Positions 57,001 through 64,000 of a DNA stretch of 64,000 bases are shown one piece after another. The DNA lies in assembly GCA_947652605.1 (NCBI GenBank), contig OX393578.1:35097470-35161469 (forward strand), written 5' to 3'. This stretch comes from Elmis aenea (Eukaryota > Arthropoda > Insecta > Coleoptera > Elmidae). A program made the position numbers and the translations under genes. How positions within the stretch are numbered: the stretch's first letter is position 1; each line of letters opens with the position of its first letter. Below the pieces are notes generated by a model. The model saw only the letters and a program-made list of their open reading frames with translations, did not search any database and was not told the origin of the DNA.

Positions 57001-58788
57001 CTTATAGAAAATTTAATTGTCCTTCGAAAATATAAAGCCTGTTTTATACTTAAAACTGATATTTTTCGAGATATCCTGAATTTATTGTTAATTATTAGAG
57101 TAAAGTAATATTTTTAAGTAGGCTATGAACGCAGACGGCGGTAATTTGAAACAATTGAAAGAAAAAAACAAGAAAGTTTATATGTAAACTGTCAATTACT
57201 ACGAGAATCGTGTTTTGTTTAGTCAACTGCGATTCTATGAAAGATAATAAATTATTTTTAAACTAATTTTTCTCCAAAACATTCATGTTTTTTAAAATGC
57301 ACCATTGGATTTAGAATTTAATTCTTTATCAAAATAAACTTTAAAAAAGTATAGTGCGTAATTTCAAAAATAAAAGTTGAATATCGCCAGTCTGACATAA
57401 TTCATCATAAAAAAAACCTTGTAACTCCATTTGATAAAAAAATTTCTGTGATAAAAAAACATTAAAGGTTTATTGGGGTTTCCTCTTAAAATAACATATT
57501 TATATAGGGGAGCGACGGTCAAACTGAATCACTCGGTATACTATGACAACAAAGTAGGTAATCTACGTAACAAACTGCACAGTATGTTTTCATCTACATG
57601 TTTGCAATTAAAAAAAAAAGCTAGTGACATAAACTGCATTTTATATTTCATTTCGGCTAAGCTAAATATTTCATTTGTATTTTCACTAATGAACTGCCTC
57701 CAAAAAGTGGATCTAAAAATGCCGTTTAATTTATCCTTAATTTTTTAATAATTGCACATGGTAAATCGAAGCTGAGCAATTTTTTTACCTTTAGGTATAG
57801 CCACTAGAACACTTTGCAATGGTATCGGCCACTCCCAACAAGGGTTGATTCTCCACGCTGGTCTACTTGAATCTTTTACTGACAGTTGATGCAACAATTT
57901 ACGCAATTCTTCAACATCGTAGCATGAAATAATTTGTTGTTCTAGAGATCTTATTTCTAATCTAGTATAACCTAAAATTGTTGTTTAAATTTTAAACTCG
58001 CATTAAATAAAAAATTATTATGCAATTATCGTAATTAAACTTTTGTTAGCGTTGTTTAATTAACACTAGTTACTCTTACGTTTAAATGTGGGAGTGTTCC
58101 ATCCACTACTTAGTAACATATCTGGAATTGAATCGTCTCCATTTACTTCATTTTTTACAGCTTCAATTTCTATCTTACTGAATAAATTTGACAAAATGCT
58201 GTTTGATAATATTTTTTGTGTCAGCTCTGGTTCATTTTTCACTATCACTTGTAAAACGAAAGCTTTCACTTGTTCTTTTTCGGTACTGCTACATACTTTT
58301 AACACTGGGGTTACAGCCTACAAAATTAAAATATTCGTATAAACATTCTTTGTGTAAATATTGCCAGCTATTAATTCAATCTTTCTTGCAAAAACAAAAA
58401 GTGTGTTTTTATTGCTTGTAAACAACTGTATGATATACTAAAAAAAACTTTATATTTTGTATTAATGGATGACCAATTTCTGGTACAAGTAACATAAAAT
58501 CTTCAAAACTTATTTATTCACAATAAGTTACGTTTTAATTATTTTTGTACTTTGTCTTACCCATAAAAATGCATCTAAATTATTTAAATTGATGTCATAC
58601 TGATGAGCAGGCTTTTTATCCAAAACATTTCGCACTGAATTTAGGGCTTGAATTTTCGGTAATAAATCACGAGCAACAGTGAACTTTCCACTACATAATG
58701 CCCCATGTATGTCCAATTCCAAATTAGTACGATAACTTAAAGGGATTTCCCTATATAAGTTGTCTTGTTGAAGTATATGCAATATACC
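54060..58788 (-). CDS. IntS8: Integrator complex subunit 8, C-terminal part
   Basis: INTS8 is a helical-repeat subunit of the Integrator complex, which cleaves nascent snRNA and promoter-proximal transcripts, and it docks PP2A onto Integrator. Eight exons in transcription order are 58788-58561, 58317-58080, 57971-57789, 56382-56164, 56104-55862, 55749-55497, 54683-54565 and 54511-54060. Phases agree throughout, giving 644 codons plus stop. The human protein is about 995 residues, so the N-terminal third is outside the window or not visible. Family landmarks are EKRWSYFEIAAAI, KDLWDL joined to VLPIF, a STFLSFFSRLRDS block, RMIKCCSSLGCHTQAAVLCQ, DAMDSYYHCFWDTNILEYL, HHKRGE and a VFLRSLCKQYLQ end. 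The first visible exon starts in phase 0 after a clean acceptor (ttaatttttag), so more exons must precede it. Introns hold transposons; the exons are intact. Confidence 0.93.
54879..55285. mobile_element. hAT-like MITE in an INTS8 intron
   Basis: Inverted ends cacggtctactacacaggtt on both sides. The perfect 8-bp duplication gtactgca lies at 54871-54878 and 55286-55293. Internal taagtctaagaaccattcgc and its partial complement near 55180 are further inverted repeats. It landed at the edge of the palindrome at 55286-55412. Confidence 0.85.
55286..55412. repeat. Compact palindrome with aacggccgt motifs
   Basis: A 127-bp near-palindrome. It starts gtactgcattaccggccct and ends agggccggtaatgcagtac. 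The inner arms read ctagcaacggccgtaaaagt and its complement, with a third copy of cggccgttgctaag in the middle. It would form a strong hairpin in DNA or in the INTS8 pre-mRNA. Probably a small fold-back MITE. Confidence 0.75.
56455..56472. repeat. (AT)n microsatellite
   Basis: An uninterrupted run of alternating T and A just upstream of the mobile element at 56496. Confidence 0.85.
56496..57175. mobile_element. Fold-back family, copy 2 (one arm)
   Basis: Collinear with the left arm of 12521-14202 over more than 600 bp (gacggacgccacggagtttt, agtggcacatcaaagttata, attcgcttggagat, ggcggtaatttgaaacaatt). It begins tacagggtgagtcac, an end that copy 1 has lost. It carries the 110-codon ORF 56776-57108 in the same place as the right arm of copy 1. 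No second arm follows. Confidence 0.8.
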
Positions 58789-59802
58789 CTAAAAATTAAT
58801 AGTGTGAGAACAGAGCTGTTTTGTTTAAACAAAAAATAACTATTCCTTGCATAAGCATCGCAACCTGTTCTTTTTTTATGAAAATGTGCCATAGTAAAGG
58901 CACAACAGCCTAGTATTTTATTAGTTTTAAATTTTTAATAATTTTCCAGTAGGTAAATATGACAGTTAGTATTTGAGACAATGTTGCAAAATCAAAGTAA
59001 TAAATTGTATTATTTTAAATGTTTTTAATCATGATAACATTATAATACTTTTGTAAATATTGTTTGAGAAAAAAGTTAAGTATCACTAGGTCATAAAGAC
59101 AACCTCTTTGTATAATAATATTTATTTAGCACTTGGCTAATTATTTTACAATCACATAACATATACATAATATTAATACCGGGTGTTGACTGAGAAGCGG
59201 AAATACTAACCAAATTGAAAATGCAAGTAAAGAATTTTAACCCCCTTTAACTGGTAATGACACATTTTTATGACGTTTAAAAATTTGAAAAAAAAATCGT
59301 GGATATTTTGATTCTTTCCAGATTTATAACAAAAAAACTGAAAAATGTTTAGAAGAAAAAAATATTTTCCGTACCATTGACGTTTTTTTAATAAAACTTA
59401 ACCTTATGCTTTTGACCGTTCTACCGATAAATTGAATGACGTGGACATACATTTTCTAGGCCTTCTAGATTTCAAGCTACGATGGTTAACTTTTTTATTC
59501 CTTGTGGCCGACATATTGGATTTTTACACCATTAGACAGACAAAAAATTAGCTTTTCATATTGATAACCAACATAACATATTATTATCTGTTTCCTACAA
59601 ATCTGTCGTCACCTAAATCGTGCAAAATGAGCACAACACCCGCTCATTTTTCACCCCGGCACAAAACGACCATGAGTGTACGGTACGTAAATAATCACGA
59701 TATTTTAGGCTTACGAAAAGTTCCAAAAATTATTAAAAATTGAGTTAAATTATGTTAACACTGTAAGAACAATTTTTCTTTAGTACAATCATGACTTTCT
59801 TG
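58789..59802. other. Upstream INTS8 intron, part 1
   Basis: No exon recognised on the minus strand. An element-like start ccgggtgttgactgagaagc lies near 59180 with no partner end found. Otherwise AT-rich. Confidence 0.5.
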
Positions 59803-60249
59803 CAGGGACCCGAACCGCAAAGAATAACGGTTCAGTTCCGGTTACCGGTTCGATGAATTTTTACTTTTCGGTTTACGTTCCGAACCACCGGTTTATATTT
59901 TATAATGATTCGGTAACCGGTTCGGCGGCATTGGTTCAGTTCCGGTTCCGGTTCAATGCAAAATATGATGACAATGCATATTTATAAATTAAATTGTCTG
60001 AAATTTTTCCATTTTTGGTAAAATGTTATCAAAATTACGAGAATAAAAAATGTACAATGGCATTAAAAAGAAAATCGGACCGAACCGTTGGGTGAACCGA
60101 ATGAAGCGGTTTGAACCGGTTCATACCAATCGGTTCGGTTCGATTTTGCAGTTTTGTAAGTTAAAGGTTCAGTTCTGGTTCGCGGTTCATGAAAAAAGCA
60201 CCGGTTCGTTCCGGTTTTTGTTCCAGTTCCGGTTCGGTTCGGGTACCTG
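59803..60249. mobile_element. hAT-like MITE rich in ggttcggttc
   Basis: The ends are cagggacccgaaccgcaaa and, from the right, caggtacccgaaccgaacc. The perfect 8-bp duplication ctttcttg lies at 59795-59802 and 60250-60257. The interior consists largely of ggttccggttcgg words on one side and gaaccg words on the other. Same architecture as 262-629. The 97-aa ORF across it is a by-product of the repeats. Confidence 0.88.
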
Positions 60250-60646
60250 CTTTCTTGAGATTATAATAATTCATTGCCTGTATTTATGCGAGCACGTTAA
60301 TTATGGAAATAGAATGCGACGCAGCCGACGCTGCCCGAATTAACTCGGGATGGCACAATTTTGCCAGTATCGCTCGCCCGAGTTATCTCGCGTGTTGGGG
60401 TTAATGAGGCACGTAATGTCTTCATGACCTACATATAAATTTTGACACTTGTTTCTAAGAAAATCATCAAAAGTATTGCATAAATTGATTAAATTGGGAA
60501 AAAAAGGGAGTGTCACGCACAAGTTGTTAGGCAACTTCTGTGACGAGTCACTTTATTTATAGTAATCATTATTATAAATACATTTTTATAGAAATATTTA
60601 AGTTTAAGTAATATATATAATATAAATTACTGTATTATTGTATACC

Positions 60647-60795
60647 ATAAATAAAATTTTTATTATATTATTAAAATGTGTACACGGTGGCCTATTTTCG
60701 ATGCCCATACAGTGTATCTCGGTTATTTTCATAGATAGAAAAAAACTAAGTACGTAGTCTCGATTTATTTTTTCGAGAGAAATTCATTGCCGTAA
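60647..60795. repeat. 149-bp direct repeat, left copy
   Basis: Identical by eye to 63448-63596. It begins ataaataaaatttttatta and ends cattgccgtaa. It immediately precedes the LINE body. Best read as the left target-site duplication of that insertion. Confidence 0.9.
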
Positions 60796-63447
60796 TGAGA
60801 ATGCGGCAGAAGAGGATAAAGATATATTTTATAGACAACTACAAGAAACAGTGGATGAAATACGAGGGAGAACAATCATAGTAGGAGATTTTAATGGAAG
60901 AGTGGGTAATGATGTCAAAAAGTATGGCACAGTGCTGGGAAGATATGGGGAAGACGTACTAAATAACAATGGAAGGAGATTAAGAGAATTTTGCTTTGAA
61001 AACAATATGACAATAATAAACAGCAGATTCAAACACAAAAATATCCATAAATACACAAGAGAGGTAAAAAGTAGGGATGAAAAGTCAATAATAGATTATA
61101 TTATTGTAGAGGACACAGAAAGGAGCAAAGTCATAAACGCTAGAGTATACCGAGGGGCAGAAATAGGCAGTGATCATTATCTACTTATGGCAACATTACA
61201 AATAGAACAAAATGATCCAGAACGAATAAAACAAGATGAAAAGAAAAATATAATAAAAATAAAAGCATATAAACTAAAAGAGAAGGATGTACAACAAAAT
61301 TTTCGAGATTATATAAAAACTGAGAAGCAAAAGAGCGAAGGGGACGAACAAGGAAAAGATTTGGAGCATTTATGGACAGATTTCAAAAGAATTATTCTCA
61401 AGTCTGCCGAAAGGGCATGTGGGACAATGAAACAGGGTAATAGTAATAATAGGAAACAAACGGCCTGGTGGACCGAAGAAGTCAAAAGAGAAGTGAAGGA
61501 AAAGAAAAGACTATGGAAAAAATACCTGACAACAAGCAAACCAACAGATTACGAAAAATATAAACAACAAAGAGAAAAGGCGAAACGGACTGTGCTAGAA
61601 GCAAAAGCAAAGACTTGGGAGGACTTTGGAAAAAGAATGGAAGAACATTATGCGAGCAATCAAAAACTCTTCTACAAGGTATTAAAAAACCTAAAACAAG
61701 ATAAAAACCATACATTAAAGCAAATAATGGATAAACAGGGAAAAATACTGACAACAGAAAAAGAAATTATCGAAAGATGGGGTAATTATTTTAAGGAGTT
61801 ATTGGAAAGTGATAACACAATGAATGACGAGGAAGAAGAACAAGGACAGGAGGAATACGAAACAATTGAACAAGAATATGAACAAGAAATAACCGAAGAT
61901 GAGTTGGATAGAGCGATTCATAAAATGAAAATTGGAAAAGCAGCAGGGCATGATGGCGTTTTACCTGAAATGATTAAGTACATGGGAGTAGAGGGTAAGA
62001 AAATGCTGTTAAGAATAGTAAATAAAGCTTGGCAGGAAAAAGATATTCCAAAGGACTGGGAGGTATCTGTTATATTACCGATATTCAAGACTGGCGACAG
62101 CAAAAATTGCGAAAACTATAGAGGCATATCTCTACTTAGTGTAGTAGAAAAATTATATGAAAGAATATTGGAGGAGAGATTAAGAAAACATTTCGAAAGT
62201 AATTTGGAAGAGGCGCAATGCGGATTTAGACCGGGTAGAAGCACGCAAGATCTAATTTTTACGCTAAGACAGTTAAGTGAAAAATCAATGGAACATTCAA
62301 AGATGGTGTATTTGTGCTTTATCGATCTTTCTAAAGCCTTCGATAGAGTGCCAAGGGAAAAGATCTGGAAGATATTGAAACAAAGTAGAGTTCGAGAAGG
62401 ATTATTAAACGCCATCAAGAGTTTATATAAGAGCAGTAGAAATTATGTGCGAACCCACAACAGCAGTTCCCAGGAATTTATAACAACAGTGGGAGTAAGA
62501 CAAGGAGGCACATTAAGTCCTCTGCTCTTTATAATTCTTATGGATAAAATTATTAAAGAATGTAAGCAAAACACAAAGAAAGCCTACTGGGGTTGGAATA
62601 AACTAAAACCAATATCCTTAACAGAATTAGCCTTTGCAGATGATGTGGTGTTATTAGCTAAAAGCGAAAAGGACTTGCAATTTAATCTAGGCGTATGGGC
62701 AGATACATTAAGCAGATATAATATGAATATTAATATAACAAAGACAAAGGTTATGGTTATAGCGAAAAATCATGAACCAGCTACAATAATGCTAGACCAA
62801 AAAAAGATAGAACAGGTAGCAAGTTTTAAATATTTAGGAACAATAATTGCAGAAAATGGTAAATTGGAGGAAGATCTGAATAACAGAATAGCGGCAGCGA
62901 CGAAATTTTACTACGCCACAAATAAATGTTTGATAAGTAAGAAGGAAATATCAAAAGAGACGAAGACGCGAGTTTTTAATGCAGTGTACGTACCCATCCT
63001 CACGTACAGTTCAGAAACTTGGACACTAACTCAAAAACAAAAACAAAGAATACAGGTACAGGAAATGAGATTTTTGAGAAGAATAGAGGGTTGTAGACTG
63101 ATCGATAAAATCAGTAACGAAAAAATCCGAAATAAACTTGGAGTAACAGATATTAAGAAAAAGATGGAGACGAATCAATTACGATGGCTGGGGCATTTAC
63201 TACGCATGCCAGAAAGTAGATACGCGAAAATAGGATGGAAAATGCAGATAGAGGGAAAAAGAGCTAGAGGAAGGCCAAGAATAAAATGGGAAAAAGAAGT
63301 GAGGAAGAGACTAGAAGGAAAAGGAGTCAGCTGGAGAGATGTGCCACAATTAGCCAACGATAGGAAGGAGTGGAGAAAGATAATACAGTAACAGAAAAGC
63401 AACCTCGACACCGAAAGGTACAAGAGGAAACGATTAAGAAGAAGAAG
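60796..63447 (+). mobile_element. RTE-type LINE, 5'-truncated
   Basis: A 2,652-bp insertion lies between two identical 149-bp direct repeats. The 5' end begins inside the endonuclease coding region. The 3' end finishes with gaaacgattaagaagaagaag, the short A/G-rich repeat tail typical of RTE-clade elements rather than a long poly(A). The ORF is open throughout, so the insertion is young. It lies on the strand opposite to INTS8, probably in one of its upstream introns. Confidence 0.88.
60797..63391 (+). CDS. LINE endonuclease-reverse transcriptase, N-terminally truncated
   Basis: An open frame of 864 codons runs from the insertion boundary without an ATG; it starts ENAAEEDKDIFYRQLQE, inside the apurinic-type endonuclease domain. 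Endonuclease C-terminal motifs follow (IIVGDFNGRVG, RDEKSIIDYIIV, GSDHYLLM), so its N-terminal catalytic part is missing. A Lys/Glu-rich linker leads to the reverse transcriptase: GKAAGHDGVLPEM, KNCENYRGISLLS, AQCGFRPGRSTQD, FIDLSKAFDRVP (motif A Asp), GVRQGGTLSPLLF (motif B) and ELAFADDVVLL (catalytic FADD). The C-terminal part has TYSSETWTL and NQLRWLGHLLRMPE, then RGRPRIKWEKEV. RT motifs are intact but the element lacks its 5' end, so it cannot be autonomous. RTE clade is inferred from the short single ORF and 3' tail. Confidence 0.9.
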   Translation, partial: ENAAEEDKDIFYRQLQETVDEIRGRTIIVGDFNGRVGNDVKKYGTVLGRYGEDVLNNNGRRLREFCFENNMTIINSRFKHKNIHKYTREVKSRDEKSIIDYIIVEDTERSKVINARVYRGAEIGSDHYLLMATLQIEQNDPERIKQDEKKNIIKIKAYKLKEKDVQQNFRDYIKTEKQKSEGDEQGKDLEHLWTDFKRIILKSAERACGTMKQGNSNNRKQTAWWTEEVKREVKEKKRLWKKYLTTSKPTDYEKYKQQREKAKRTVLEAKAKTWEDFGKRMEEHYASNQKLFYKVLKNLKQDKNHTLKQIMDKQGKILTTEKEIIERWGNYFKELLESDNTMNDEEEEQGQEEYETIEQEYEQEITEDELDRAIHKMKIGKAAGHDGVLPEMIKYMGVEGKKMLLRIVNKAWQEKDIPKDWEVSVILPIFKTGDSKNCENYRGISLLSVVEKLYERILEERLRKHFESNLEEAQCGFRPGRSTQDLIFTLRQLSEKSMEHSKMVYLCFIDLSKAFDRVPREKIWKILKQSRVREGLLNAIKSLYKSSRNYVRTHNSSSQEFITTVGVRQGGTLSPLLFIILMDKIIKECKQNTKKAYWGWNKLKPISLTELAFADDVVLLAKSEKDLQFNLGVWADTLSRYNMNINITKTKVMVIAKNHEPATIMLDQKKIEQVASFKYLGTIIAENGKLEEDLNNRIAAATKFYYATNKCLISKKEISKETKTRVFNAVYVPILTYSSETWTLTQKQKQRIQVQEMRFLRRIEGCRLIDKISNEKIRNKLGVTDIKKKMETNQLRWLGHLLRMPESRYAKIGWKMQIEGKRARGRPRIKWEKEVRKRLEGKGVSWRDVPQLANDRKEWRKIIQ

Positions 63448-63596
63448 ATAAATAAAATTTTTATTATATTATTAAAATGTGTACACGGTGGCCTATTTTC
63501 GATGCCCATACAGTGTATCTCGGTTATTTTCATAGATAGAAAAAAACTAAGTACGTAGTCTCGATTTATTTTTTCGAGAGAAATTCATTGCCGTAA
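63448..63596. repeat. 149-bp direct repeat, right copy
   Basis: Identical to 60647-60795. The sequence continuing after it (actgatttttgatatc) is the flank of the pre-insertion site. Confidence 0.9.
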
Positions 63597-63639
63597 ACTG
63601 ATTTTTGATATCTTTTTTAATTTTCGAAATATAGCCAAA

Positions 63640-64000
63640 AACCGATTTTTGGCAATTTTCAAAAATGTTAAATATCTCGCTTAAACGAAAAGATAGAGAA
63701 AAACTTTAAGAACATTTTTGGCATGGTTTTTTGTTCTTAATAAGATAGCGACGTTCAATTTTTTTTTACTCATACGAATATTGATGTATTACACCTAACT
63801 TTCTTATTTTAAATGGCAACCATAAGCAAATTATAAATTTTTCAAAAGCGCAAAAAATAAGCTTTTGATTCATGTCAAAGCCAACTATAGTTGCCATTTA
63901 AAATAAGAAAGTTATGTGTAATATATTAATATTTGCGAGTAAAAAAAAATTATTAAGAACAAAAAACCATGCCAAAAATGTTTCTAAAGTTGTTCTCTAT
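63640..64000. mobile_element. Fold-back repeat cut by window end
   Basis: Inverted arms are centred near 63.86 kb. The words aaatggcaac, aactttcttattttaaatgg, gttcttaata and tttggcatggttttttgtt occur on the left and their complements on the right up to 64000. The right arm continues beyond the window. Confidence 0.7.

Larger units (their letters stand above)
56383..57788 (-). other. INTS8 intron with single-arm fold-back copy
   Basis: The intron has an (AT)n tract at 56455-56472, followed by the repeat at 56496-57175. The rest (57176-57788) is AT-rich with no recognised feature; the 91-aa ORF at 57473 has no family resemblance. Confidence 0.75.

Noticed and set aside
60050..60343. 97-aa ORF
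   Set aside because: It is a translation of the ggttcggttc arrays in a MITE.
58789..60646. Upstream INTS8 exons
   Set aside because: Minus-strand frames were scanned and none gave INTS8-like sequence or paired splice sites.

Overview
The window looks like an insect nuclear genome. It is AT-rich, its genes are split by GT-AG introns, its proteins match insect/vertebrate orthologues along their whole length, and the sequence between and inside genes is packed with short inverted-repeat transposons and an RTE-type LINE. Order is not resolved from sequence alone; a beetle or similar large-genome insect is only a guess. All gene calls rest on residue patterns recognised by eye and on splice sites that keep frame.

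Layout. 1-3.8 kb: gene-free, with repeats. 4.1-5.6 kb (-): RGP1, the Rab6-GEF partner, four exons, complete. 6.66-27.32 kb (+): protein kinase D, 15 coding exons, complete (809 codons), introns heavily loaded with mobile elements. RGP1 and PKD are head to head about 1.1 kb apart. 27.3-39.3 kb: no gene seen; repeats and AT-rich DNA. 39.3-40.7 kb (-): PPP2R3C (PP2A B'' gamma), two exons around a 54-nt intron. 41.3-43.2 kb (+): an XK-related membrane protein, head to head with PPP2R3C, whose reading frame breaks near its C-terminus. 43.5-50.7 kb: transposon graveyard with a nest at least four elements deep. 50.8-52.6 kb (+): SAC1 phosphoinositide phosphatase, two exons, complete. 54.06-58.79 kb (-): the C-terminal two thirds of Integrator subunit 8 (eight exons); its 5' exons lie beyond the right edge. 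58.8-64 kb: hAT-like element, a 5'-truncated but open RTE LINE flanked by a perfect 149-bp duplication, and a fold-back repeat cut by the window end.

Functional links: RGP1, PKD and SAC1 all act on Golgi membrane traffic or PI4P. PPP2R3C and INTS8 both connect to PP2A. Nothing in the sequence shows that this neighbourhood is more than coincidence.

Most unusual content: the LINE with its very long target duplication and an old copy of the same LINE in PKD intron 1; a piggyBac-like element with a transposase N-terminal remnant inserted in a fold-back element; a fold-back family in which two separate copies keep the same 110-codon ORF; the nested element at 45.3-49.0 kb; the stop-free 54-nt intron of PPP2R3C; and the frame break in the XK-related gene.
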